37,405 nucleotides of DNA, from the NCBI GenBank assembly GCA_018004935.1, contig JAGNBF010000076.1:1-37405 (forward strand), read 5' to 3'. The notes under the pieces were generated by a model. The model was not told the DNA's origin, made no database searches, and was given only the letters and a program-made list of their open reading frames with translations. Of this stretch, positions 24,232 to 31,676 are shown piece after piece. Numbering within the stretch: position 1 is the stretch's first letter; every line of letters starts with the position of its first letter. The translations under genes and the position numbers were made by a program. The stretch is from Chloroflexota bacterium (GTDB lineage: Bacteria; Chloroflexota; Anaerolineae; Promineifilales; Promineifilaceae).

Positions 24232-24476
24232 TTACAACTTCATTTCTTGTACGGTTAGCAGAAAAAAAGGTGACATCGGCTCCAGCCGGAGCCAGAGCGC
24301 GGCCGCAGACCAGACCGTCCCCCCGTTGTTGCCCGGCCCATCAAAACCAGCACCCGCTTGCCCTGCACCAACAGCCGTTCCATGAGGGTCTGGGCGTTAG
24401 CCCGACCCGCATTTTCCATCATCTGGCCGTAAGAGATGCCAAGCGGATCGTGGGCTTGCGCGGCCGCGTCTCCAGT
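24232..24476 (-). pseudogene. broken fragment of NAD(P)HX epimerase (YjeF N-terminal domain, NnrE)
   Basis: On the minus strand the translation reads AHDPLGISYGQMMENAGRAN, then AQTLMERLLVQGKRVLVLMG. After frame changes come PGNNGG, DGLVCGRAL and AGADVTFFLL. This is the order of the YjeF_N domain (ISxxxLMENAGR ... VLVLxGPGNNGGDGLVAARHL ... GADVTVYL). Two one-base losses are needed to join it: one near the Gly-Pro-Gly codons and one in the run of six G/C around 24326. The first residues of the domain and everything after the fifth strand are missing, and no start codon is present. The upstream edge falls in GAGACTGGAGAC-type repeat words. Two GCGGCCGC sites remain (24299, 24460). The catalytic C-terminal dehydratase domain is absent. 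Confidence 0.75.
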
Positions 24477-24495
24477 CTCTTAATCTTTCAGCCTC

Positions 24496-25122
24496 TCAAT
24501 CTCCCCTCGGCATCACACACCCAAAGGTCGTATTCACAATCCCCGGCAAGAGTGGGTAAACCGGCTGGCCGATGGCGGCCTCGAAATAGTCTTTGAGGTG
24601 TAGGGTGGCACGCCATTTGTCGAGGATAAAGTCGTTCCAGCCATAGCGCAAGGTGACATCCACGAACCGTTTTTCCAAAATGCAGTAGCCGGTGGGTAAA
24701 GCCAGGGCGTCACATAGTTGGAAAAGGCGGTCGTAATCGTCAAACGGGTGGTGGGTGAGGAAATCGGCCACGAACTGTTTTTCGGCGGGCAGACAATCCC
24801 AGTTGCCGTAGGCTTCGTGGATGTTTTGGGCGGGGAAGGAGTGGGTGAGGCTGATGCACGCGGCCGCGTCGTAACCCAGGTGGTGCAAAAAATGGTAGCC
24901 GTCAATAATGTGGCGCATTCCCGTCACCCCTTCACGCCGCCCAATGTCGTGGAGCAAGCCCAAAATGGTGGCCCGGTCGGGGTCGAGGGTGGGGTGATGG
25001 TGGGCGATGATCGCGGCCGCGCCTGCCACATAGCGTGAGTGGTCTGCCCAGGGGCCAGGGTTTAGCTGGGACGCGGCCGCGAGCAACTGTTCAGCTTCAT
25101 TAAGAGTAGGTAACTTGTCCAA
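24496..25122 (-). CDS. HD-domain phosphohydrolase-like protein
   Basis: 208 aa. HD superfamily metal-dependent hydrolase: H28 in ADHSRYVAGAA, the HD pair H58-D59 in ILGLLHDIGRREG, and His residues in MRHIIDGYHFLHHLG. A DALAL segment (LFQLCDALALPTGY) near 145 supplies the distal Asp. Members of this group act on nucleotides or other phosphomonoesters; the substrate cannot be told from sequence. The start is the ATG at 25122. Four GCGGCCGC sites. It is followed downstream by the YjeF fragment. No operon partner is obvious. Confidence 0.85.
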   Translation of the reverse strand: MDKLPTLNEAEQLLAAASQLNPGPWADHSRYVAGAAAIIAHHHPTLDPDRATILGLLHDIGRREGVTGMRHIIDGYHFLHHLGYDAAACISLTHSFPAQNIHEAYGNWDCLPAEKQFVADFLTHHPFDDYDRLFQLCDALALPTGYCILEKRFVDVTLRYGWNDFILDKWRATLHLKDYFEAAIGQPVYPLLPGIVNTTFGCVMPRGD

Positions 25123-25187
25123 TAGGATCTCTCCGTGATTGCGTCAGGTGTTAAGTAATCGTTCGTTTTTAACTTATAGACAATTCA

Positions 25188-25246
25188 AATAGGGGCTGGC
25201 CTTGTGCCTGCCCCGTCGAGGGCAACCACAAGGGTTGCCCCTACAG
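25188..25246. repeat. family E repeat, copy 2
   Basis: AATAGGGGCTGGCCTTGTGC, then CTGCCCCGTCGAGGGCAACC and ACAAGGGTTGCCCCTA. It contains an inner hairpin, GGGCAACC/GGTTGCCC. It lies just upstream of the HD-domain gene and downstream of the next minus-strand gene. Confidence 0.65.
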
Positions 25247-25252
25247 ATAGTG

Positions 25253-25759
25253 TCAACCCCCTGAAATCCCGAAGACCCATCGTTTATCCAGTTCTTGGGC
25301 CGGGAAATAGGTGACATCGCCACTCATAATCACCACATAGGCATCCCGTTGGAAGGCCAGATTGCGGGGGGCTGGACCGGTGAATTGGCACGCGGCCGCA
25401 CCCACCTCAACCGGAGCTGGCTCTGACTGTTCCGTACACACCTGGGCAAAGGCGCGTTGGGCCGCGGCCGCGTTCTCATACCGAACAATCGTGCATTCCA
25501 AAACCGTGTAGGTGAGTTGCATGTCAACCAGTTCAACCGTGTGCGAGGCCACCACCGTTTCTCCCAACACCAGAAAAGGCCGCGTCAACTGGGCTGGCCT
25601 ACCCGATGGGTGGTACAAATCGCCCAAATCCTGGGCCTGGCAGTTTAGGGTCGCCAGGTCTGGCTCTTGGGGTCGAAAAACAACAATCCATCCAACCCAA
25701 AGCCCCAAACCAACCAGCAATACGACTAAAACTTTCGGTATTAAGGGTTTCATAGGCAT
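25253..25759 (-). CDS. small membrane-anchored extracytoplasmic protein, unknown
   Basis: 168 aa. One N-terminal hydrophobic segment (about 7-28, VLVVLLVGLGLWVGWIVVF) acts as an anchor or uncleaved signal, followed by an outside domain of about 140 residues. Cysteines at about 40, 88, 107 and 123 could form disulfides. The C-terminal part contains NLAFQRDAYVVIMSGDVTYF and ends near WVFGISGG. No family was recognised. Two starts are possible (Met1 or Met3). It lies downstream of the strong terminator at 25785-25824, so it needs its own promoter. Two GCGGCCGC sites. Confidence 0.72.
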   Translation of the reverse strand: MPMKPLIPKVLVVLLVGLGLWVGWIVVFRPQEPDLATLNCQAQDLGDLYHPSGRPAQLTRPFLVLGETVVASHTVELVDMQLTYTVLECTIVRYENAAAAQRAFAQVCTEQSEPAPVEVGAAACQFTGPAPRNLAFQRDAYVVIMSGDVTYFPAQELDKRWVFGISGG

Positions 25760-25784
25760 AAGTTTACTCCGTTCTATGAAGCAT

Positions 25785-25824
25785 AAAAAAAACGCGGCCG
25801 CAACCCGTTTCCAGTTGCGGCCGC
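25785..25824 (-). terminator. rho-independent terminator of the ABC transporter genes, built from two GCGGCCGC octamers
   Basis: GCGGCCGCAAC (25794-25804) and GTTGCGGCCGC (25814-25824) form a perfect 11-bp stem with a 9-base loop. On the minus strand it is followed directly by eight T. It lies 41 bases after the permease stop codon. Both arms contain the complete over-represented octamer. Confidence 0.9.
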
Positions 25825-25864
25825 GCCTCAGTTCCTACCAGCTCCCCTCAGTTCCTACGAGTTC

Positions 25865-28378
25865 CTATTCATACCGCAGGGCCGTCACAATATCCAACTT
25901 CGCCGCCTGGCGGGCTGGCAATACCGACGCCACTACCCCAAACAGCAAGCCCACCGCAATAGCGACCAGAATGCCGCTGTAGGGGAAGGAATAAGGAATG
26001 ATGTATCCGGCAAAGTTCATCGCCCCCACCAGCCCGTACCCCAGCCAGATGCCCCCCAGTATGCCAAAGGCCGTGCCCGTGGCCGCCAGAAGCAGGCTTT
26101 CCACCAGAATCATGCGGCGCACCTGCTTTTGTGTGCCCCCCACCGCCCGGAGCATCCCGATCTCGCGGGTGCGCTCCAACACATTGATGACCAATGTGTT
26201 GATTAAGGCAATGAGGGACGGGAACGCCAGCGCGATCATCAGGATGTACAGGAAGCTCATCGTGGAAGCGAAGGTGGTCTCCTGTGTTTCCCGCCATTCG
26301 GCCGAGCTAAACAGACCAAAGGCCGGATATTGAGCTACCAGGGCGTTGAGATCCGCTTCCACCGCGGCCGCGTCCGCCCCATCCGTCAGGTTCGCCATCA
26401 GGAGCAGGTCACTCGTCTGGTGAAAATCCGTCGCCAGATCCGTCTGAGAGATGTAACCCGTTGCCAGTTTGGCGTTCAGATAATCCGTCCCGATACCCAC
26501 CACCTCATATTGGCGATTGCCTTCCGGTGTCTTCATCGTCAGCACATCACCCACAGACACCTGGTTTTGGGAGGCAAAGATGCCATTGACGATGATAGTC
26601 TGACCACCCGCCAAAGCCGAGTACGCGGCCGCGTCCTCCCCCTGACTAAACTGCAACCCCGCCACCTGACCATACACCAATGGGTCAATACCAATCAATT
26701 GAATATCAAACCCATTCGCCACCGAGGGGGCCAATCGCAATGAAGCCACATTTTCGATACCCGGCGTATCCTTTACAGCCTGGATGAGTTCCGGGCCAGC
26801 CCCGACGTTCCCCCCAGATAAAATAATGGCATTGGGCATCAGCAAAAAATCAGCCCCCATGCTTTTGTCAATGTAAGCCATAAAACCAGTGTAGATGCTG
26901 GAAACCATGCCCACCATCGCCAGAAGAATCGCCAGACCAATCATCATCGTTGAAGCGGTAATAGCCGAGCGGCCTGGTTGCCGGGTCAGGTTGCCCTGGG
27001 CCAGATGCCCCTCGCGGGCAAAGATGAGGGCGAACAGCCCCCCAAACACGCGAGCGATGGGGTGAATGAGGGCAGGAGCTACCAGGATCAACCCGATCAG
27101 GAACAAGACGGCCCCCAAAAGGGCCAGACCGGCGTTGCCAGAGAGTAGCCCCGCGGCCGCGATGAGCATCAACACCACCCCCACAATCGTGGCCCGCCCC
27201 AGGCGTCGCGCCTGAACTTCGGCCACGGCTGGGCGCAACGCTTCCAGGGGCGTCACCCGGCTGGCACTAAGGGCCGGGAACAACCCACTGGCTACCGTCA
27301 CCCCCACACCCAGAATGATCGAGCCGATGATCACCCCGGCTGAATATTGAGGGCCACCCACCGAAAAGCGCAGAAACTCTTCAAAAATTGGTTTGACCGC
27401 TAACAACATCAGCGACACAAACAGATAACCGGCGATCATCCCCAGCACCGTGCCGATCACCCCCTGGACAACACTTTCCACCAGGATCAGGCTCAAGATG
27501 GTGCGACGGGAGGCCCCAATAGCCCGGAGCAGACCAATGTCCCGCCGCCGCTCGGCTACAACCGTGCGGAAGGTATTGAAGATGATGAATCCACCCATGG
27601 CCAGGGACATAAAGCCAAAGAAGTTCATGGCCGTCTGGCCCACACTCAGGTTCGCCATGAGTTCCTGGCCGACTTCCAGTTCACCCAGTTTGAAAGTATC
27701 TCCCAACCGCGCCTGAATGTCGGCCCGCACAGCCTCTTGATCTACGTTGGGGGCAAAGATGGCTTCAATGGTGTTGAGGCGGTCCGGTTCGTTGAAGAGC
27801 GTTTGCGCGGCCGCAAGCGGCACATACACCTCTTCCACTCCTGGTACACCCCGCGCCGTCAGAATACCCACAATCTCAAACCCGGTTGTTCCCTGCGCCG
27901 CCGGTAAAACCAGCGTATCACCGACCGTCAGCCCCGATTGTTGGGCCAATGTTTCCCCGATGAGCATGGTATTGCCATCATCACTGCGGAGAAAACGGCC
28001 ATCCACCAGGTCAAAAGCCCGCACATCGTTGGCGGTAGCCGGATCAATCCCGGCGACGGTGGCGGCAGACACCGCCGACCCATCGGGCAAACTGACATTA
28101 TGGCGGAGAATGCCGGTAGCATGGGCAATGCCCCCGGTTCCGGTCACGCTATCCAGAGACTCTTCGGCAAAAGTGCCCCGGCTGGTGCTGGAAATGGCGA
28201 GATCAACCTGGTCTGCGGCCGCGAGCATGTTCTGTCGGAAAGCCAATGAAAAAGCAGGCAGAACCCCATTCAGGCCAAAAATAACCATCACCCCAAACAT
28301 CACCGCCAGGGTGGTAAGTAAAGTCCGTACTTTGCGTCCCCACAGGTAACGCATGGCTAAAGTCAATTGCATGGTCAT
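25865..28378 (-). CDS. ABC transporter permease, MacB/FtsX type
   Basis: 837-aa integral membrane protein of the type VII (MacB/LolC/FtsX) ABC family, which couples ATP use to mechanical work on periplasmic substrates or to lipid/peptide export. N-terminal helix (about 17-37, VMFGVMVIFGLNGVLPAF), a large extracytoplasmic domain (about 45-250), a first FtsX domain (about 255-385, with GLLRAIGASRRTILSLILVE), two central helices (about 395-440), a second extracytoplasmic domain (about 490-700) and a second FtsX domain (about 710-830, GMLRAVGGTQKQVRRMILVE). The duplicated layout is the large single-chain form, so one chain may suffice. Its ATG overlaps the ATPase stop by four bases (28375-28378). 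It ends before a strong terminator. The substrate is unknown. Confidence 0.93.
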   Translation of the reverse strand: MTMQLTLAMRYLWGRKVRTLLTTLAVMFGVMVIFGLNGVLPAFSLAFRQNMLAAADQVDLAISSTSRGTFAEESLDSVTGTGGIAHATGILRHNVSLPDGSAVSAATVAGIDPATANDVRAFDLVDGRFLRSDDGNTMLIGETLAQQSGLTVGDTLVLPAAQGTTGFEIVGILTARGVPGVEEVYVPLAAAQTLFNEPDRLNTIEAIFAPNVDQEAVRADIQARLGDTFKLGELEVGQELMANLSVGQTAMNFFGFMSLAMGGFIIFNTFRTVVAERRRDIGLLRAIGASRRTILSLILVESVVQGVIGTVLGMIAGYLFVSLMLLAVKPIFEEFLRFSVGGPQYSAGVIIGSIILGVGVTVASGLFPALSASRVTPLEALRPAVAEVQARRLGRATIVGVVLMLIAAAGLLSGNAGLALLGAVLFLIGLILVAPALIHPIARVFGGLFALIFAREGHLAQGNLTRQPGRSAITASTMMIGLAILLAMVGMVSSIYTGFMAYIDKSMGADFLLMPNAIILSGGNVGAGPELIQAVKDTPGIENVASLRLAPSVANGFDIQLIGIDPLVYGQVAGLQFSQGEDAAAYSALAGGQTIIVNGIFASQNQVSVGDVLTMKTPEGNRQYEVVGIGTDYLNAKLATGYISQTDLATDFHQTSDLLLMANLTDGADAAAVEADLNALVAQYPAFGLFSSAEWRETQETTFASTMSFLYILMIALAFPSLIALINTLVINVLERTREIGMLRAVGGTQKQVRRMILVESLLLAATGTAFGILGGIWLGYGLVGAMNFAGYIIPYSFPYSGILVAIAVGLLFGVVASVLPARQAAKLDIVTALRYE

Positions 28379-29112
28379 AATGCCGCCACCTTTTGCCGTA
28401 GAAGTTCACTATCTTCATGGCCGTTATTGTTCAGGCGCGTATCATCTACAATCGTGCCATCCTTCAGAAAAATGATCCGGTCAGCATACGCGGCAATGCG
28501 TGGATCATGCGTCACCATCAGCACCGAGCGTTTCCACTCATCAGCGATCTGGCGCAAAAGGGCGGCAATCTCGTCAGCCGCCCGTGAATCCAGGTTGCCA
28601 GTTGGTTCGTCCGCTAACACCAGCGACGGTTCGGCGGTGAGGGCGCGGGCAATCGCCACCCGCTGTTGTTGCCCCCCGGAAAGCTGATCGGGCCGTTTGT
28701 CCAGCTTATCTGCCAACCCTAACCGTTCTAACCAGGCTTTGGCTTTTCTATTGGCTTCCGCTGGTTTCGTGCCATCCAAAACCAGGGGTAGGGCGGCGTT
28801 TTCGGTGGCGGTAAGGACAGGGATGAGGTTGAAGAACTGGAAGACAAAGCCAATGTGACGACGGCGCAACTCGGTCAGATGGTTGTCATCCAACCCAGAC
28901 AGCTTGTGTCCGTCAATGGTGACATGCCCTTTGGTGGGCGTGTCCAACCCGCCGATGAGATGAAGCAGGGTAGATTTGCCACAGCCACTCGGCCCCATTA
29001 CCGCCACAAACTCCCCCTGGTTGATGCCCAGGTTGAGATTATTGAGGGCGGTTACAGCCGTCTGGCCCGTGCCATAGACTTTGGTGAGATTTTCGGTTTG
29101 TACAAGCGACAT
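28375..29112 (-). CDS. ABC transporter ATP-binding protein, LolD/MacB type
   Basis: 245 aa. Walker A GPSGCGKST (about 40-48), Q-loop GFVFQFFNLIPVLTATEN, signature LSGGQQQRVAIARAL (about 143-157), Walker B LVLADEP (about 164-170), GNLDS D-loop and switch MVTHDP. The FQFFNLIP and LSGGQQQR forms are typical for the MacB/LolD group. It is translationally coupled to the permease by the 4-base overlap. The PadR regulator gene lies 215 bases upstream on the same strand and probably controls the pair. The start is the ATG at 29112. Confidence 0.95.
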   Translation of the reverse strand: MSLVQTENLTKVYGTGQTAVTALNNLNLGINQGEFVAVMGPSGCGKSTLLHLIGGLDTPTKGHVTIDGHKLSGLDDNHLTELRRRHIGFVFQFFNLIPVLTATENAALPLVLDGTKPAEANRKAKAWLERLGLADKLDKRPDQLSGGQQQRVAIARALTAEPSLVLADEPTGNLDSRAADEIAALLRQIADEWKRSVLMVTHDPRIAAYADRIIFLKDGTIVDDTRLNNNGHEDSELLRQKVAAL

Positions 29113-29141
29113 GATTTCAACTCCAGGGTGGATAAATAAGG

Positions 29142-29215
29142 GGATTGAGAGACTGAGAGACTGAGAGACTGAGAGACTAGAGACTGTTCACTGTTCACTG
29201 TTCATTGTTGAGATT
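29142..29215. repeat. tandem 8-mer (TGAGAGAC) followed by ACTGTTC heptamers
   Basis: About five head-to-tail copies of TGAGAGAC are followed by three copies of a CACTGTT-type heptamer. It lies between padR and the ABC ATPase gene. Related words (GAGACCGAGAGACTGAGAGA) are at about 19245-19270. Confidence 0.75.
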
Positions 29216-29327
29216 ACTGAAGAAAGAGGGGTTTTCACCGCAAAGACGCAAGGTCGCAAAGATTTTCTCTGGACTTCATCCGCTCTTGGCGTTCTTAGCG
29301 TCTTGGCGGTTCCTTTGTTCAGTAGAC

Positions 29328-29945
29328 TTACTGTTCCCTACTCCCTACTCCCTCCTCACTACTCACTACTTTCCTCGGCCTGCCTCTGGGTTTGACTTCT
29401 GGCTCTGGGAGTGGTTGGCGTTCTACTTCTCCCAGGCGGGCTTCCACCATATCGAGCCAGCGTAAGTCGGCTTCCAGGTGCATGATGGCCTTATCGAACA
29501 ATAAGATGCGAGCTAATTCACGGCGGGGATTGGCGCGGCCGCGATCCGCTGTCAATTGGTGTAACTCCCGGTACAGGGCCGCCCGTTGCCGTTGCACCAC
29601 CTGGCGCGGATTCGCCGTACTATCGCCAATACTCAGCATCAACTTAAGGAAAAACTCATCCCGTTGGTGAACTGGCTCGACGTAACCGGTAAACCATCCC
29701 TCTAATTCCGCCTGCCCTGTCGGAGTAATGGCATAAATGCGCTTCTCTGGCCCACCATCCTGCTCCACTGTGTCTTGGGCCACCAGGCCACTTTCAGCCA
29801 ACCGGGAGAGCGTGGTGTAAATCTGCGCCGGTTTCACATCCCAGTTCTTCTCTCCACCGATCAACGCCTCAAAAGCGGCATGCAACTCGTAACCGTGACG
29901 AGGGCGTTGGGCGAGTAAACCGAGCAGGGCATTGCGTACTGACAT
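29328..29945 (-). CDS. PadR-family transcriptional regulator
   Basis: 205 aa from the ATG at 29945; an earlier Met would add 20 poorly supported residues. The N-terminal winged helix (about 1-85) has SVRNALLGLLAQRPRHGYEL, KPAQIYTTLSRLAESGLV and PEKRIYAITPTGQAELEGW, the PadR hallmark. A C-terminal helical dimerisation region (about 100-180) follows. The tail RKVVSSEEGVGSREQ is encoded by GTAGTGA-type heptamer repeats and is likely not functional. It is next to a MacB-type transporter on the same strand, the usual arrangement for PadR control of efflux genes. A sigma70 promoter lies 32 bases upstream. Confidence 0.92.
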   Translation of the reverse strand: MSVRNALLGLLAQRPRHGYELHAAFEALIGGEKNWDVKPAQIYTTLSRLAESGLVAQDTVEQDGGPEKRIYAITPTGQAELEGWFTGYVEPVHQRDEFFLKLMLSIGDSTANPRQVVQRQRAALYRELHQLTADRGRANPRRELARILLFDKAIMHLEADLRWLDMVEARLGEVERQPLPEPEVKPRGRPRKVVSSEEGVGSREQ

Positions 29946-29976
29946 AAATAGTCTACGAGTTACTAATTTATGAAAA

Positions 29977-30005
29977 AGTATAAACCCGGTTAATAGTTTT
30001 GTCAA
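29977..30005 (-). promoter_or_regulatory. sigma70-type promoter of padR
   Basis: On the minus strand TTGACA (30005-30000) and TATACT (29982-29977) are separated by exactly 17 bases. The -35 is perfect and the -10 has 5 of 6 matches. The expected transcript start is near 29970, about 25 bases before the ATG, so the short leader has little room for more than the binding site. Confidence 0.8.
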
Positions 30006-30011
30006 TCAGGT

Positions 30012-30098
30012 CGTATAGACTTTAAGATGATGATTTTGGGTAGGGGCTGGCCTTGTGCCTGCCCTACCAAAAGAGGGCAACCACGAGGGTTGCCCATA
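30012..30098. repeat. family E repeat, copy 3
   Basis: CTTTAAGATGATGATTTTGG, then TAGGGGCTGGCCTTGTGCCT and GCCCTACC, then the inner hairpin GGGCAACC/GGTTGCCC. It is homologous over its whole length to the copies at 22428 and 25188. Confidence 0.7.
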
Positions 30099-30108
30099 CA
30101 GCCAAAAT

Positions 30109-30243
30109 GTTTTTCTGGCATGGTTCAAAAGTTGACAAACGGTGCTTAACATTTTGTAGGGCGATTTTGTAAATCGCCCAGTGGACGATTTGCAAAATCG
30201 TCCTACATATTTGTAAAGCTGGCCTAAACCATGCCGTTTTTCT
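30109..30243. mobile_element. family F 119-bp MITE with 8-bp target duplication (copy 2)
   Basis: The element 30117-30235 begins GGCATGGTTCA and ends TAAACCATGCC. Perfect 8-bp direct repeats GTTTTTCT flank it (30109-30116 and 30236-30243). The length equals copy 1 (119 bp). In the central palindrome the pair GGTAAATC/GATTTACC of copy 1 is replaced by TGTAAATC/GATTTGCA, so the arms have changed together. Confidence 0.9.
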
Positions 30244-30255
30244 TAAAAGCTATAG

Positions 30256-30295
30256 AAACGAAAAGAAGGCAGGTTCTGACCCAAAACCTGCCTTC
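30256..30295 (-). terminator. probable original asd terminator
   Basis: GAAGGCAGGTT (30265-30275) and AACCTGCCTTC (30285-30295) form a perfect 11-bp stem with a 9-base loop. On the minus strand TTTTCGTTTC follows. It lies about 245 bases beyond the asd stop, because a family A element was inserted between stop and terminator. Without the insertion the distance would be about 25 bases. Confidence 0.75.
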
Positions 30296-30317
30296 TCGCC
30301 TTTTCGCCGCGCCAAGT

Positions 30318-30545
30318 ATATTAACCCAGCAATTCTCAATTTAGCCAACGGTCAAACCCATTGGACTCCAGGCGCACGCTCGAAAAATGACCCAAACCGT
30401 AGAACAGCCTTTCAGGTTGTTCGCCCTCTCGTGAAAACAAACTGTATAGAGAGTGCACAGCCTGGAAAGGCTGTGCTACCCCAGTTGACCGCCGGGCGGA
30501 TTACGGAACGTTTATCGTTCAAATTGAGAATTGCTGATATTAACC
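30318..30545. mobile_element. family A MITE-like element inserted at the asd stop codon, 9-bp target duplication
   Basis: CAGCAATTCTCAATTT (30327-30342) and AAATTGAGAATTGCTG (30521-30536) bound a 210-bp element. ATATTAACC stands on both sides (30318-30326 and 30537-30545), a perfect 9-bp target-site duplication. The right duplicate contains the asd stop codon (30540-30542), so the coding sequence stayed intact. The interior is homologous to the right half of the copies at 2337 and 35790. Confidence 0.92.
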
Positions 30546-31595
30546 CAGATACCCCTGCACGTAGAGCAGTTCCCCGTTGAGCACCGCCCCACTGGCCGCG
30601 CCGCGTAGGGTGTTATGGGTCAGGGCCAGGTAACGTAAATCTAGCACCTCACATTCACGCACCTTGCCTACCGTCCAGGCCAGCCCATCACCAGTATCCC
30701 GATCCAGGCGCGGCTGGGGACGATCCGGTTCGTTCCGATAAACCAGCAGGCGTTGTGGTGACGAAGGCAACTCCTGGCAGATGGCCGGGGGACACCACGT
30801 TTTCAACGTCGCGATGGCTTCATCTACCGAAGGCTTATGGCGCATGCCCACCGAAACACTGGCGAGGTGGCCGTCGAACACGGGAACCCGGTTGGCCTGG
30901 GCACTGATTTTCAGATTCGCCAGTTCCATTTGCCCGGCTATCACCTGGCCCAACAGTTTTTTCGGTTCATTTTCCAGTTTGTAATCCTCACCGCCGATGT
31001 AGGGAACCACATTATCCAGAATGTCCATTGAGGAGACACCGGGATAACCAGCCCCGGAGATGGCCTGCATCGTCACCATGATGATGGATGTGAGGTCGAA
31101 AGCGTCGTGCCAGATTTTCATGGGCAGGATGGCACTGGTGGTGGAACAGTTGGGGCTGGCGACGATAAAACCAGACCAGCCGTTGTTGGCCTTTTGGGTG
31201 GCGATCAGGTTGGTGTGATCAGGGTTGAGTTCAGGGATGAGCAGGGGGACATCGGGGGCCAGACGGTAGACAGAGGTGTTGGTGATGACGGCATAACCCG
31301 CGGCCGCGAACTGGGGTTCATATTCCTTCGCTTCCGTTGTGGGCAGGGCCGAGAACACCACCGGCACATCCAGGTTAGGGGCCGTCGGTTGCACAACCAG
31401 ATCCCGCACCGAAGCCGGGGCATCTCCTAGCAACTTCCAATTCACTCCCTCCCCATACGCCCGTCCCACCGTGCGGTCTGACCCGGTGACGACTTTCACT
31501 TCAAACCAGGGATGGTTCTCCAATAACTGCACAAACCGTTGCCCAACTGTGCCCGTCGCGCCCAAAACAGCGACTGGAATACGTTTTTGGTTCAT
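30540..31595 (-). CDS. asd: aspartate-semialdehyde dehydrogenase (archaeal/fungal type)
   Basis: Converts aspartyl-4-phosphate to aspartate semialdehyde with NADPH, the branch point to lysine, threonine and methionine. 351 aa. N-terminal Rossmann motif GATGTVG (12-18), FSALPTTEAKEYE, the catalytic Cys C150 in SPNCSTTS, QAISGAGYPGVSSMDI, the catalytic His H243 in VFDGHLASVSVG, and the C-terminal ALTHNTLRGAASGAVLN. The motif forms place it in the shorter archaeal/yeast-like class rather than the E. coli class. A strong AAAGGAG precedes the ATG. A T-box leader upstream (31677-31985) implies control by an uncharged tRNA. The 3' end carries a family A insertion at the stop codon. Confidence 0.96.
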   Translation of the reverse strand: MNQKRIPVAVLGATGTVGQRFVQLLENHPWFEVKVVTGSDRTVGRAYGEGVNWKLLGDAPASVRDLVVQPTAPNLDVPVVFSALPTTEAKEYEPQFAAAGYAVITNTSVYRLAPDVPLLIPELNPDHTNLIATQKANNGWSGFIVASPNCSTTSAILPMKIWHDAFDLTSIIMVTMQAISGAGYPGVSSMDILDNVVPYIGGEDYKLENEPKKLLGQVIAGQMELANLKISAQANRVPVFDGHLASVSVGMRHKPSVDEAIATLKTWCPPAICQELPSSPQRLLVYRNEPDRPQPRLDRDTGDGLAWTVGKVRECEVLDLRYLALTHNTLRGAASGAVLNGELLYVQGYLG

Positions 31596-31676
31596 AAAAT
31601 TCTCCTTTAGCTTGTCAGCATTTCAGCATTTCAGCTTGTCAGCTACTTGGCCTTAGCAAGTTTTTGTTGTTGCCAC

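Noticed and set aside
24195-24596. 133-codon plus-strand frame
   Set aside because: It is antisense to the YjeF fragment and the HD-domain gene. The minus-strand translation matches known families.
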